A DNA stretch of 64,000 bases from CATOSP01 sp965205385 (GTDB lineage Bacteria > Chloroflexota > Dehalococcoidia > Lucifugimonadales > UBA3495). Made by a program: the position numbers and the translations under genes. The stretch spans positions 558,001-622,000 of the forward strand of contig CBDBGS010000007.1 in assembly GCA_965205385.1 (NCBI GenBank), written 5' to 3'. Of the stretch, positions 17,261-27,780 are shown in pieces; position 1 is the first letter of the stretch; each line of letters starts with the position of its first letter. The notes under the pieces are model-generated. The model was not told where the DNA came from. It saw only the letters and a program-made list of their open reading frames with translations, and ran no database searches.

Positions 17261-19066
17261 ATGATTAACCGTTCATTTCGGTCACTCTACGCGCTGACGT
17301 TGATACTAGCCTGCGTGGCTCTGGCGTCGTTTCCGGCCTGCTCCTCCACCGATGATCCGGCGGACGGAGGAGACCAACCTCCCCCTTCAGACCAGTCGAA
17401 CACGTCCGATGCACCGGATGCCAGCGCCCCGGGACAGACCGCTTCTACCCCAGGGGCCCAGTCAGACACGTCAGCTGCGCCGAATGCCAACGCCCCGGGA
17501 CAGTTCGCTCCTACTCCTAATGACCAGGCGATGGCCAGGCCGCGGACCTCTGATGGACGTCGCGGGGGACGCCTTGTCCTGCGTTTCTCCGACCCGCCAA
17601 CCCTGGACCCTCATCTAACCACAGACAACATTTCCGGCGCGTATGTCCAGGAAGTATTCGCAGGGCTGGTCACCATCAGCCCCGATATCGAAATCGTACC
17701 CGACATGGCGGAAGACTGGGATATCAGTTCCGACGGGCTGAGGTACACCTTCCACATGCACCCGGAAGCCAAATTCCATGACGGGACTCCCGTCACGGCA
17801 GCGGACTTCCGTTGGTCTCTGGAGCGTGCCGCCGACCCGGCTACCGAGTCTCCGGTCGCCGAGCAGTACCTGAGCGACATCGTGGGGGTCTCCGGCAAGG
17901 TCAGGGGGGAAGCAGCATCGATTTCCGGTCTCAGCGTAGTTGATGATTCGACCATCGCGATTACCATAGACGCGCCAAAAGCCTATTTCATCGCCAAGCT
18001 CACCTACCCGACCGCCTTCGTCCTGGACCGGGATCACGTTGAGGCCAACCCCGAAGATTGGCTGTTCAGTCCTAACGGTTCCGGTCCATTCAGGCTGGAC
18101 CGGTACGAGCAGGGCGAAGTGATGATACTGGGCCGAAACGATCACTATCACCCAGGTCCTCCCTTCGTCGACGAAGTGGAACTGATCCTGAGCGGCGGCG
18201 ACTACATGTTGATGTATGAGAACGATGAAATCCACGTCACCGGCGTTGCCCTCTCAGACCTGGAACGCCTCCAGGACACGTCTGATCCACTTAATGCCCA
18301 ACTAGTCACCGCTCCCTCTTCCTTCAGCACCTCATACTATGGGATGAACGTCAACGAGCCTCCCTTCGACGACCTGAAGTTCCGGCAGGCCATCAACTAC
18401 GCCGTCAACAAACAGGAGATCGCCACGGCCGTTTTGCAGGACCTCAACCTGCCTGCCAAGGGTGTCATCCCGCCGAGGTTTCCTTCTTATAATCCCGACC
18501 TCCGAGGGTACGACTTCGACCCGGTGAAAGCCAAGCAGCTTCTTTCAGAGTCCCGCTACTCCGACGTGGACTCCCTCCCTCCGATTGTGCTTTCGATCCC
18601 TGGGAGTTTCGGGGCCACGGTCGGTCCAAGCACCGAGGCAATGTTGAAGGCGTGGGAAGTCAATCTGGGGATTCGCGTCGACATCGAGCACACGGAATGG
18701 GCGACTTTCCTGCAAGACCTGAACCAAAGGAGGTTCCAGTTCTTCGCGGTAGCCTGGGGGGCGGACTACCCAGACCCGGAAAACTTCCTGGACATCCTGT
18801 TCCACAGCGAGAGCGAGAACAACCACACCGCCTACAACAACCCTGAAGTGGACTCGCTGCTGGAGCAGGCCAGGGTCGAGCCAGACCAGACCAGGCGGTT
18901 CGAGCTTTATAACACCATCGAACAGAAGATCGTCAACGAAGCTCCGTGGGTTCCCCTGTGGCACAGCCGGGAACGCAAAGTGCTAATCAAACCGGAGGTC
19001 AGGGACTACTTCCTCGTGCCGATGACCATCCCGAAGTTCCGGTTCGTGTATTTCGAGACCAACTAA
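17261..19066 (+). CDS. ABC transporter substrate-binding lipoprotein (SBP family 5)
   Basis: 601 residues from ATG at 17261; the frame is open further upstream, but only this start gives a signal peptide with lipobox (FPACSS). A 70-residue Pro/Ser/Thr-rich linker with two similar units (SAPGQTASTP and NAPGQFAPTP) follows. The binding domain starts at GGRLVLRFSDPPTLDPHLTT and has the family pattern FHDGTPVTAADFRWSLERA and GSGPFRLDRYEQGE. It is expected to capture peptides or related solutes and deliver them to a permease driven by the divergent ATPase pair. Confidence 0.9.
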   Translation: MINRSFRSLYALTLILACVALASFPACSSTDDPADGGDQPPPSDQSNTSDAPDASAPGQTASTPGAQSDTSAAPNANAPGQFAPTPNDQAMARPRTSDGRRGGRLVLRFSDPPTLDPHLTTDNISGAYVQEVFAGLVTISPDIEIVPDMAEDWDISSDGLRYTFHMHPEAKFHDGTPVTAADFRWSLERAADPATESPVAEQYLSDIVGVSGKVRGEAASISGLSVVDDSTIAITIDAPKAYFIAKLTYPTAFVLDRDHVEANPEDWLFSPNGSGPFRLDRYEQGEVMILGRNDHYHPGPPFVDEVELILSGGDYMLMYENDEIHVTGVALSDLERLQDTSDPLNAQLVTAPSSFSTSYYGMNVNEPPFDDLKFRQAINYAVNKQEIATAVLQDLNLPAKGVIPPRFPSYNPDLRGYDFDPVKAKQLLSESRYSDVDSLPPIVLSIPGSFGATVGPSTEAMLKAWEVNLGIRVDIEHTEWATFLQDLNQRRFQFFAVAWGADYPDPENFLDILFHSESENNHTAYNNPEVDSLLEQARVEPDQTRRFELYNTIEQKIVNEAPWVPLWHSRERKVLIKPEVRDYFLVPMTIPKFRFVYFETN

Positions 19067-19099
19067 CAGTTCCAGGCGTACTTGGCTGTCTGGATGGGC

Positions 19100-20660
19100 C
19101 TAGGAGCTTGTCCGAGGAATACGTAGTTTATTTTGCAGTTTGGCCGATGTTAGTTGGCGACGGCTATTCTTGCCGGTGTCAGGCGCGAATGGCCTGACAG
19201 TCTCTTGAAAATTGAGGCGCTCACAGTCCCGGGCGACTCGTTGATGTTTCGGGTGGGGCCGCTGCCCAGCGCTTTACCAGCCAGCCTGCCCCCGAAGCGG
19301 AACAGCTTCAGCAGGTTGTGCCCAGCGCAGATGAGCAGCCACTCCCGGTTGACCTTTTCCAGGGTCCGTAGCGGGAACCGCCGGAATCCCCGCCCATGCT
19401 TGATCTGGCCGAACACCGGCTCCACCGTCTCCATGCGCAGGGCGTAACGCTGCCGCCCCCGTTTCGTCCGCAACTTCCGCCGCATCCGGTCCCTGGCGGA
19501 CAGGCGCTTGGGGATGCGTACTCGGGGAGCCGGCGCCACCGCCCCGCCGTGACGGGTCTGGTCCGGTGCGATGAACGGGTCCACCCCCAAAGCGTGGAGG
19601 TCTTCGACTGCTTTTGCCGAGTAGTAGCCAGGCGTCGGCGGACACTTCCTTTGGGACGGCGCCCACGTTCGCTATGGTGTCCTCCACCATGGCTCTGGCC
19701 TGCTGCTTGTCCGAAGGCCGGTTGGTGGCCCGGGCCGCCACGATCACCTGGTGGGCGCTGTCCACCACCGCCTGGCAGTTGTACGCCTGCTGGAAGTCCC
19801 GCCCTCCTGGTCCGGCATGATGCGGGAGTCGGGGTCGGTGAAGTCGCGCTGCGCCTTGTCCTCGGGAACCCCAGGATGACTCCGGCTCTCGGACTCCGCC
19901 CGCTCAGCGGCCTCCCGTGCCTCCGCCTCCAACGCCTCCTTGGCCTCCCTGATCTTCCGCAACCGGCTCTCCCGGAAGGCCAGTTCCTCGGGCAGTTCAT
20001 CACCACGCTTATCCTGGCCGTATCTGCGGTCCTCCTCATCGTCCACTTCCTGGGCTCGCCGGAGCAACTCCGCCACCTCGGCCGCCAGTTGCTCTATCTT
20101 CTCCTTCATCCTGGCGTAGCTCATCGCCTTATTCCTGGAGGCGTTGGCCCTCACCTTGGCGCCGTCCAGGGCCACATGCCCCAGCTTCACCAGTCCCGCC
20201 CGCTGGCACAAGGCCAACACCTGCAAGAACAGGTCGGCCAGCGCCTCCAGATGGTCCTTGCGAAAGTCGGAGACAGTGCGAAAATCCGGGGTGTTGTTGG
20301 CCGCCAATACCCGGAAGGCGATGTCCTCATGGAGACGCCGGGCGATACGCCGGGAGGAGGCCACCCCGGCGGAGTAGCCGTAGAGCAGCACATTGACCAT
20401 CATCCTGGGATGGTAGGGAGGCCCGCCCCGCTCTTCACCTTGATACCGCCTGGTGATGGCCGACAAGTCCATCTGGCCCACCACATCTGAGATGAAGTAG
20501 GCCAGATGGTCCGACGGAAGCCACTCCTGAAGGGCAGCCGGCAGCAGCAACTTCTGGTCGGGATCGTAGGGGCGGAAGGTCTTGCTCATCGGCGTCTCTC
20601 CATGCTTAATACTCCTTCCATCATACCCTCATCAGTCGTCTTTCTCGGACGGGCTGCTAG
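19100..20660 (-). mobile_element. IS1182-family insertion sequence, degenerate, CTAG flanks
   Basis: Element 19104-20656. Left end GAGCTTGTCCGAGGAA and right end (inverse) CAGCCCGTCCGAGAAA are imperfect inverted repeats, flanked on both sides by CTAG (19100-19103 and 20657-20660). The transposase inside is frameshifted twice. The same terminal motif GCCTGTCCGAGAA marks a small non-autonomous element at 45851-45998. Confidence 0.85.
19150..20589 (-). pseudogene. IS1182-family transposase, two frameshifts
   Basis: The N-terminal 255 residues are read intact from 20589: FRPYDPDQKLLLPAALQEWL, then the DUF772-type region and a long coiled coil (about residues 160-240). Near 19810 (SRIMPDQEGG) one base is missing, and the frame resumes as QAVVDSAHQVIVAARATNR. 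Near 19630 an extra base shifts it again, resuming as LGVDPFIAPDQTRHG. The C-terminus RRFPLRTLEKVNREWLL and the final NLLKLFRFG segment are typical. The three pieces together equal a full-length enzyme, so the element is presumably inactive. Confidence 0.85.
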
Positions 20661-20680
20661 GGCGGTTCCCGGGGCCTTCG

Positions 20681-23191
20681 TTATTCCGGACTGGCTGATG
20701 GCAGTTGCTTCTCGGGCCGGACCCAAAGAGTGGACCCATCGGTGATGATCTCCACCGTGCCGTGTTGGTCTGTCCGGTACACTCCTTCGACCCCGACCGA
20801 ACCTTCGAGCCGGTCAATTACGTTGGGGGCCGGGTGCCCGAAGCTGTTGTCTTCACCGGCGGAGACCACCGCGACCAGCGGTGAAACCCGGTCTAGAAAA
20901 CGCTCAGTGGTTGACGTTCCGCTGCCGTGATGGGAGACTTTCAACACCCCGCTGTCCAGGTCAGGCGAGTTGCGCGCAAGGAAGCCTTCCGCCTCTGCCT
21001 CGATGTCCGCCGCGAGCAAGAATCGGGCCCGGTCGTAGACCAATCGCAGCACTACTGAATCATTGTTGCGGTCTTCGGGGTGCCAGACACCCTCTGCGCG
21101 TTGGGGGTTCAGCACATCGATTGCCACCCCTGGTTCCAATTCAACTTGGAAACCGCTTTCGACATCGATTCTCGGGATACCCCGGCGGTCAAGAACGGCC
21201 TGCCACGGTGTGAACCTGGGGCTATCGGCCATCCGATTGCCTACTATTAGTGCTCCGACGGAGTACCGTTCAACGATTGCCAACAACCCTCTGCTATGGT
21301 CGTCGTCCAGGTGAGTCAAGACTACCAGGTCCAGGCTTCGGTCACCCAAGGGCAGCTTTCCACTCAAGGACTCAGCCGCGGACTCCGCGCCCGGCCCGCC
21401 ATCAACCAGCACCTGTTTTCCACTGGGAGTTACGATCAGCGTGCTATCCCCCTGTCCCACGTCGAGGAAGTACACCCGGAGGTTGCCGTCTGGCCTGGAT
21501 AGCAACTGCGACCACAAGACAGACGCGCCCACCACAAGGGCAACCGACAGGAGCATCAGGCCTGCTGACGGAGCCGCCTGCCTAACCGGACGCGGTCCAT
21601 CCTCTGCCACTAGCTCGGTAGGGTCCGGGACCGTGGCCCTGAGTTTCCACTTCGCCAAACGGCCTGGAAGGAGCAACAACACGGCAAGCGCCCCGTACCA
21701 GACCCAAATCAGAGAAGTACCTGCCCATGAGATCGGAGCCGTCACGGCGGGCATATTTGAAGTCACAGACAGCAAGTAGGAGATGGGCAGCCAGGCAATC
21801 CAGCCGAGACCCTGGCCTATGAGCGGGTGGACAAGGCCCCCGATAGCCGTTGCCAGCGAACCGATCAGGATGAATGGCAATGCGGGCATCGCCAGCAGCG
21901 TGGTCACAATTCCGAGGAGCGGCACGCGGTTGAAGTTGAAGGCGATCAGCGGCCAGGTTGCCAGAGTTGCCGCCACAGAGATTATCAGGGCCGGGGCCAG
22001 CCAGCGGGCCGTTTGCCAAATCCATTGCCGCCACCACGGGCCCGCCAGCCTCATGCGCTCTTCCATCCTCTCGGCGGCCCTGGCCTCGTACGGAAGCGCC
22101 AGTGCGATTCCGGCCATTGCCGTGAAACTAAGTTGGAAAGAAATCTGTCCTAGGACTTTAGGGTCTATGGCAGCCATCACACCGGCGGAGAGGGCCAACG
22201 CGGGAAGGATGCTCCGGGGCCGCCCCAACGCTAGTGCCGCCAAATACACGCTGCCCATTACCGCCGCCCGCACGACCGACAGTGGAAGCCCGCTTATCAG
22301 GGCGTACAACCAGATGGCCAACAACGGCACAAGGAGGTACGCACCCCGGCGGCGTCCCAGAACCAGCCCTCCAAGCGTCAGGGTCATAACCAACAATATT
22401 CCAACGTGCAGGCCGGAGATGGCTAAGAGGTGAGCCGCGCCGGTGGCGCGAAAGTTCCCGGTGACGTCCTCAGGAAGGGACTCTCTGCGGCCCAATAGAA
22501 ACGCGTTGGCCAGCGCGGATTGCGGTTGGACCAGTCCTTGATCGAGACTGGCCGACAGTCTGCCCCTCACGTTGAATATCCAAGCCATCGCCCGTGTGAC
22601 CGGCGGGCGGCGCTGGAGTGGCAACAATTCGGTCTCCCGCACCCACAGGAGCCCGGATATTCCCTGGCTCGAGAGGAAAGCCGAGAAATTGAAATCTTCC
22701 AATGGCGCCGGACGCTCAAACGTCCCTCGAATCCGGACCAAGTGACCGTAACGAATTGGGCCCAGACCTGTGCCGGTCATTCGGGGATAAGGTGTGGACA
22801 CGTAGGCGAGCACCTTGCTGGAGGCGGGAACAGGATGCCCGGAGGACTCAATGGAGGCAATGGAGTCGACGGCCAGCGTGAACCTGGTATGCTGGTCGAG
22901 GGTTATGGGGTCGTCGACTATTCTGCCGGTGAGCTTGACGTTTTGACCGTCGCGGACAGGGAACAGGTCCACCGGGCCGGACGAGGCTCCGGCGTGCAGC
23001 AGTCCCAGGAGGCCGACCGCGGCCAACAGGGCGGGCGCTATAGGTCTATGCAGAAGCCTGAGCAGAAGCCCAACAGGCGGACAGGCTAACAGGAGGAGCA
23101 ACAACGGTAACGCGGGTACGTCCAGACGGAGGCCAAGGCCTAGTCCGGCCAGCCAAGCCGCTGTCAGGAGAGCCAGTTTCATCGAGGCCAC
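20681..23191 (-). CDS. comEC: ComEC/Rec2-type DNA uptake channel
   Basis: 836 residues (GTG at 23191; ATG at 23182 is equally possible). The order is N-terminal membrane segments, an OB-like soluble domain (about residues 80-190), the multi-helix competence domain starting around HLLAISGLHVGILL, and a C-terminal metallo-beta-lactamase-like domain (FLDVGQGDSTLIVTPSGK, LTHLDDDHSRGL, LKVSHHGSGTS). ComEC is the inner-membrane channel for single-stranded DNA during transformation. It lies 129 bases downstream of comEA in the standard order, suggesting this lineage retains transformation capability. Confidence 0.93.
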   Translation of the reverse strand: MASMKLALLTAAWLAGLGLGLRLDVPALPLLLLLLACPPVGLLLRLLHRPIAPALLAAVGLLGLLHAGASSGPVDLFPVRDGQNVKLTGRIVDDPITLDQHTRFTLAVDSIASIESSGHPVPASSKVLAYVSTPYPRMTGTGLGPIRYGHLVRIRGTFERPAPLEDFNFSAFLSSQGISGLLWVRETELLPLQRRPPVTRAMAWIFNVRGRLSASLDQGLVQPQSALANAFLLGRRESLPEDVTGNFRATGAAHLLAISGLHVGILLVMTLTLGGLVLGRRRGAYLLVPLLAIWLYALISGLPLSVVRAAVMGSVYLAALALGRPRSILPALALSAGVMAAIDPKVLGQISFQLSFTAMAGIALALPYEARAAERMEERMRLAGPWWRQWIWQTARWLAPALIISVAATLATWPLIAFNFNRVPLLGIVTTLLAMPALPFILIGSLATAIGGLVHPLIGQGLGWIAWLPISYLLSVTSNMPAVTAPISWAGTSLIWVWYGALAVLLLLPGRLAKWKLRATVPDPTELVAEDGPRPVRQAAPSAGLMLLSVALVVGASVLWSQLLSRPDGNLRVYFLDVGQGDSTLIVTPSGKQVLVDGGPGAESAAESLSGKLPLGDRSLDLVVLTHLDDDHSRGLLAIVERYSVGALIVGNRMADSPRFTPWQAVLDRRGIPRIDVESGFQVELEPGVAIDVLNPQRAEGVWHPEDRNNDSVVLRLVYDRARFLLAADIEAEAEGFLARNSPDLDSGVLKVSHHGSGTSTTERFLDRVSPLVAVVSAGEDNSFGHPAPNVIDRLEGSVGVEGVYRTDQHGTVEIITDGSTLWVRPEKQLPSASPE

Positions 23192-23320
23192 CCAACCCCG
23201 AGACGGAGCCGGGTCAAAGACTTCAACTGTCTCGATTCGGTGGTCTGGCGTGACACCGCCGTATGGGGCGTATCGTTGGCTAACCCGAACATTGGCAGGC
23301 TATTGCCGCTTAGACGCCTT

Positions 23321-24001
23321 CTACCGGGGAGGGCCTACCGTGACAAGGCCGCGAAGTTGCTCGTAAGTCCCATCGGCTATCCCCTGCACATCTAGGATAT
23401 CCTCCACTGAGGCGAACGGGCCGTTGCGCTGGCGGAAATCAACGATAGCCTGGGCTCGCACGGGGCCGATTCCGGGCAGGGAATCGAGCGAGTCCAAGGT
23501 GGCGGTATTGAGATCAATTAACGGAGACTCGGACGAGGACTCAGATTCCGTGGGGAGGGAGGGGTTCAAGGGTACAGCGGCCTCGACCACCTCGGGCCGG
23601 GGGGTCTCACCCAACCTCGAAACATGGTAGTACCCTTCGTCGCGCACCTTGTTGGCCAGGTTGATGGTTTCCAGGTCCGCGCCTTCGACCACACCGCCAG
23701 CGGCGGACAGGGCGTCTTCGAGGCGGTCTCCCTTGCGAAGCTCGTAGACACCGGGGCGCCGCACTGCGCCGCTAACGTAGACCTTGATTGGCCCACCTGT
23801 GGAGACGGGACCCGCGGAGAGTTGTTCAACCGAGAAGGCGGGCTCGGGGTCAGGCGGAGGCGGGGGTATTTTGATCTCTATAGGAGAGTTATCGTCGGAA
23901 CCCGACACCAGTAGAACTGCCGCCGTTAGCACTAACCCGCCCGCCAGCACTGCGAGGCCTGCCACGGCGAAGATAGCGGTTTTACCCAAGCTGCTTCCCA
24001 A
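23321..24001 (-). CDS. comEA: ComEA-type DNA receptor with SLBB and helix-hairpin-helix domains
   Basis: 226 residues: an N-terminal membrane anchor (about residues 8-32), a Pro-rich spacer, an SLBB domain (IKVYVSGAVRRPGVYELRKG) and a C-terminal double helix-hairpin-helix (DLNTATLDSLDSLPGIGPVR, then AQAIVDFR). ComEA binds double-stranded DNA outside the membrane and passes it to ComEC, whose gene is next. The length and domain order are normal for the family. The stretch 24002-24296 upstream shows no gene. Confidence 0.92.
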   Translation of the reverse strand: MGSSLGKTAIFAVAGLAVLAGGLVLTAAVLLVSGSDDNSPIEIKIPPPPPDPEPAFSVEQLSAGPVSTGGPIKVYVSGAVRRPGVYELRKGDRLEDALSAAGGVVEGADLETINLANKVRDEGYYHVSRLGETPRPEVVEAAVPLNPSLPTESESSSESPLIDLNTATLDSLDSLPGIGPVRAQAIVDFRQRNGPFASVEDILDVQGIADGTYEQLRGLVTVGPPR

Positions 24002-24296
24002 CTCCCCACACCCTCACTACGCTGGCCCTGAGGCCAAGCTAATCATTCGATCCCCAGCCGGATGACCTAAAACAACGCCAACCGCCGGAAGAACCGAATG
24101 CCTCTTAGACCGAATATTACCAAAGGAAACCCCGGGAGGCTACCAGTCAGGTTTGAGTTACATATCGTTGGCGGCTCGCGGGCGAATGCCACTGGAGCTT
24201 AATGTCTCAGGGCCGGGGCCGCACACCCAGGTGATGTCGCGGGTCCTCAGGGCGTTCACGGCTGAAAGAGCCCGTCGGAGTACTCCCGCGCCTTTC

Positions 24297-25325
24297 TCAC
24301 ACGCTTATGTTGTAGACACGGGCTGCGGTGTCGTGAAACATGGCGGCGCGTTCTGATACCGAATATCCGTTGGAAAGGCGTTTGAAGGCGTTAAACAGCA
24401 CGTTGTAGGAGTAAGAAGGCTTGTCCACGGGGAAGTTGCTTTCAAACATGCACCTATCCGGTCCGAACTGCTGGATGCAATGCTCCATGAGGGGACCTAG
24501 CGCCCCGGCCAATTCTTCCGATCCGATGGGGGTTTCGCGGTCGTGCCAGTAGTAGCCATAGCGAAGTTGGCCAACGCCTCCCAATTTCATAACGATGTTG
24601 GGACACTGGGCCACTGCCTCCACGCCTCTCCTCAATGCGGGGAGCACTTCGCCGTCCCGGTTAGCGTAGGGGCCGACCCGGACCAGCCCGCCAATGTGGT
24701 TCAAGACGATGGTCAGCTCAGGCACGGCACGGGAAAACTCGGCCAACTCAGATAGCTGATGGAAGTAGAGCGAGTTCTCCAACAACAGTCCCATATCCGC
24801 CAGTACCCTGGCCCCGGCGCGGTAACCGTCGGTAGACAGGGCTCCCCGGATATCCCGGTTGGCCAACTCCGGGCTTTCGTCCCAACCAACCGAGTGCCGC
24901 ACGCCTCTAAAGCGTCCCGGGCTGGCGGCCCGCAAGGCCTCCAACACCGAGCGTACCTCAGCTCCAAGCTTCAGGTCGGCATGCCCGACGATGGCTGCGG
25001 CGGCGCGGGTGGGTCCATGACTGCCGGTGGCGCTCTCTGTTGCAATGGTCTCGATCAACTCGACCTCTCCCACTGGCCTCATTTCCTCGGGGCCCGTCTG
25101 GCGGTATTCGGACCGCGCCTCGATGAACACCGTGGAACGCACATTGTGGCCGCTGTTGACGTCGGCAGCCAGTTCCGGCAGCAAGTAACTTTGGTAGTGG
25201 ACAGGTTCGGGACGGGAAACCCAAAAATGGTGGTGGGGGTCGCAGATCGGGATATCGGGCTCAAGGGTATTTTCAGGGGTCTTGGCGAGCCAGTCGGGGC
25301 CTCCGGAAACCATGGCGCCCTCCAT
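24297..25325 (-). CDS. Amidohydrolase-family (TIM-barrel) metal-dependent hydrolase
   Basis: 342 residues from ATG at 25325 (a second ATG at 25313 is equally plausible). The N-terminal metal motif (IPICDPHHHFWV), the mid-region VLNHIGGL and the C-terminal CMFESNFPVD, with its Asp at the metal site position, match the amidohydrolase_2 family, which includes lactone hydrolases and decarboxylases of aromatic breakdown. Length fits. It is monocistronic. The specific substrate is not evident. Confidence 0.85.
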   Translation of the reverse strand: MEGAMVSGGPDWLAKTPENTLEPDIPICDPHHHFWVSRPEPVHYQSYLLPELAADVNSGHNVRSTVFIEARSEYRQTGPEEMRPVGEVELIETIATESATGSHGPTRAAAAIVGHADLKLGAEVRSVLEALRAASPGRFRGVRHSVGWDESPELANRDIRGALSTDGYRAGARVLADMGLLLENSLYFHQLSELAEFSRAVPELTIVLNHIGGLVRVGPYANRDGEVLPALRRGVEAVAQCPNIVMKLGGVGQLRYGYYWHDRETPIGSEELAGALGPLMEHCIQQFGPDRCMFESNFPVDKPSYSYNVLFNAFKRLSNGYSVSERAAMFHDTAARVYNISV

Positions 25326-25844
25326 CTGAGTATTTGACCTTAGGTGTTTGACGGGTGTTTGGCGGCCCAATAATACCACGCGGCCCGCAGGTGGTTTCCA
25401 CTGGTTATCCCCGGAGCCGGTCACCTCCTGGACTCCCCGTCGCCCGTCGAGACCAGTCCGTCCGATCAACCAAGCCAAACGTTTGGAACCCAGGTCCCTG
25501 AATACAGCGACAGCGGAGAAGTCACAGTCACTGGTGAGGCCAAGGCGGAGACTAGAACTTGGTCGCGACGCGGTATTCGGTTAGTGCGCGGGAAGGGCAA
25601 ACCCAACAGCCTTCGTCTCCGGTCCCGGGAGCCTCCCTCCAGTCCACTTTTCTTGACGCTGCGCCCAACTCTATCTATCCTTTGGTGGCATTCCGTCGAG
25701 CGAATCCTCGACAGGAGAGCCGGATTTGCGAGCAGCCGTTACCGCTTGCGATTCGGCCAACGTCGATAATGAGTTAAACCTATCCCCCATAGCTCTCCGA
25801 GGATAACTTTGGGGTGAGGAGCAACGCTCAGTTGCACGGTCAAC

Positions 25845-25897
25845 TGGGCCGGGTCCACCGGCGGACCCACGTCAGGCAAAGCTGCGTGGGTGGTACT
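25845..25897 (+). promoter_or_regulatory. Two adjacent hairpins in the leader of the TPP-enzyme gene
   Basis: In the 610-base non-coding stretch 25326-25936, GGGTCC...GGACCC and ACCCACG...CGTGGGT fold as two mutually exclusive hairpins sharing GGACCC, about 45 bases before the ribosome site AAGGAGG at 25924. The second is followed by GGTGGTAC. This could be a regulatory leader, but I cannot match it to a known riboswitch class; a T-box was considered and not supported. Nothing else is visible in that stretch. Confidence 0.3.
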
Positions 25898-25936
25898 GGA
25901 TGTGCACAAGGATCGCAGAATCCAAGGAGGATACAG

Positions 25937-27780
25937 ATGGCACGGATGACAGGCGCCAAATTCATGGCTGATACCCTGAAGGCTTACGGAGTTACACATG
26001 TGTTTCTGGTTCCCGCCATCCTTCGCCGGGCCCTGGCTGAGATGGACCTAATTGGAATAAAGAGAGTAATCACTCACGGCGAAAAGGCCGCCGCCTACAT
26101 GGCGGACGGCTACGCCCGCGCCTCCAACCGGCCTGGGATTTGCATGGCCCAGTCCGTCGGAGCGGCGAACTTGGCGGCGGGGATGCAGGACGCCTACCTT
26201 GGGTTGGCTCCCGTCATTGCCCTCACGGGCCACAAACGCCAGGACGAACAATACCGGAACGCCTACCAGGAGATCGATCACTCCAATCCTTTCGCGTCGG
26301 TAACCAAGTTCAGCGCCGTGGTGGAGAACGTGGAGCAACTTCCCCGGTTGCTGCGCCAAGCTTTCCGCGAGGCCACAACCGGAGCGCCAGCCCCGGTCCA
26401 TTTGGACATCCAGGGCATGTCCGGCGACGTGGCCACCGAGGCTGAAGCTGACCTGGAATTCATCTTCGAAGAGTCGTTTATGCAGCGTCCCGCCTTCCGC
26501 CCCGAGGCAGATCCCGAGAGCGTGCGTCAAGCGGCGCGGGTGCTGTCAGGAGCGCAACGGCCGGTAATAGTGGCCGGAGGCGGCGTTACCTCATCCCAGG
26601 CAGAGCGAGAGGTCGTCGAACTTGCTGAGATGCTTTCCATCCCCGTCGCTACGTCGCTCAACGCCAAAGGCGCCATTCCAGACGACCACCCGCTTTCGGT
26701 GGGTGTGGTTGGGTCTTATTCCCGGTGGTGCGCCAACCGGGTTGTTCACGAGGCCGACTTGGTGGTGTTCGTCGGTAGCCATACCGGCAGCCAGGTCACT
26801 AACGAATGGAGGATTCCGGCTCCCGGTACGCCGGTGATTCAGATCGACATTGACCCATCGGAGTTGGGGCGCAGCTACCCTGCGCAGGTGGCGCTCCACG
26901 GCGACGCCAAGGCCACCATGCGGCGGCTGATCGAGGCGCTAGAGCCCATCGGACGCCCGGACTGGACTGACCGCGCTCAACAGTTGGTGAGGGAATGGCG
27001 CGAGGATGTTGCCCCTAGGGCCAACTCCGAAGCGGTGCCCATTATACCGGAGCGTCTATGCACCGAGATCACCAACTTCCTGCCTTCCGACGCCATGCTG
27101 GTTGCCGACACCGGCCATGCGGGCATCTGGACCGGCAGCATGATCGATCTGAACCACCCCAGCCAGAGCTACATTCGCTGCGCCGGTTCCCTTGGTTGGG
27201 GGTTGTCGGCGGCGATGGGCGCTAAGTGTGCGCTACCAGAACGGCCAGTGCTGTGCTTCAGCGGCGACGGAGGGTTCTGGTACCACATCGCCGAGTTGGA
27301 GACCGCGGCCCGGAACAACATCAACGTGGTCACGGTAATCAATAACAACAGTGCTCTGAGTCAGGACCAGAGGGGCGACCACAGGGCCTATGAGGGCATC
27401 GACGGCGGCGCGCCCGAAGAACTCTGGCGGTTCAGCAACACCGACTTCTCCAAGGTGGCGCCGAGTTGGAGACCGCGGCCCGGAACAACATCAACGTGGT
27501 CACGGTAATCAATAACAACAGTGCTCTGAGTCAGGACCAGAGGGGCGACCACAGGGCCTATGAGGGCATCGACGGCGGCGCGCCCGAAGAACTCTGGCGG
27601 TTCAGCAACACCGACTTCTCCAAGGTGGCGGAGTCCATCGGTTGCTTCGGCATCCGGGTAGAACGCCCCGGCGACATCCAGAGCGCGCTGGAACAGGCCT
27701 TCGCGTCGGGCCGACCCGCGGTAGTGGATGTGGTTACCGACCAGCTAGACAGCCTGGCCCCGACGCCCTGGGCTCCGTAG
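25937..27780 (+). pseudogene. Thiamine-pyrophosphate enzyme (acetolactate-synthase-like), split by a 170-bp duplication
   Basis: ATG at 25937 follows AAGGAGG by six bases. The protein has the N-terminal TPP half with the conserved Glu (THGEKAAAYMADGYARA), a middle domain, and the C-terminal TPP motif GDGGFWYHIAELE...NN. At 27461 a 170-bp segment repeats, shifting the frame, so the first frame ends at 27508 while the genuine C-terminus continues to 27780. Without one copy the gene is 1674 bases, exactly 558 codons. The family decarboxylates 2-oxo acids or ligates the carbanion; the substrate here is unknown. The duplication could be real or an assembly fault. Confidence 0.85.
27291..27630 (+). 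repeat. 170-bp perfect tandem duplication
   Basis: 27291-27460 and 27461-27630 appear identical. The unit begins CCGAGTTGGAGACCGCG and ends CTCCAAGGTGGCG. It lies inside the TPP-enzyme gene and is not a multiple of three. Other tandem duplications in the window occur at 40407-40662 (114 bp units), 55684-55713 (15 bp) and 63809-63844 (18 bp). Confidence 0.95.

Noticed and set aside
19396..20490. Plus-strand open frame of 364 codons
   Set aside because: Antisense shadow of the IS1182 transposase.
25845..25897. T-box riboswitch, because of GGGTGGTAC near the second hairpin
   Set aside because: The full AGGGTGGNACCGCG motif, stem I and a specifier loop are not present.
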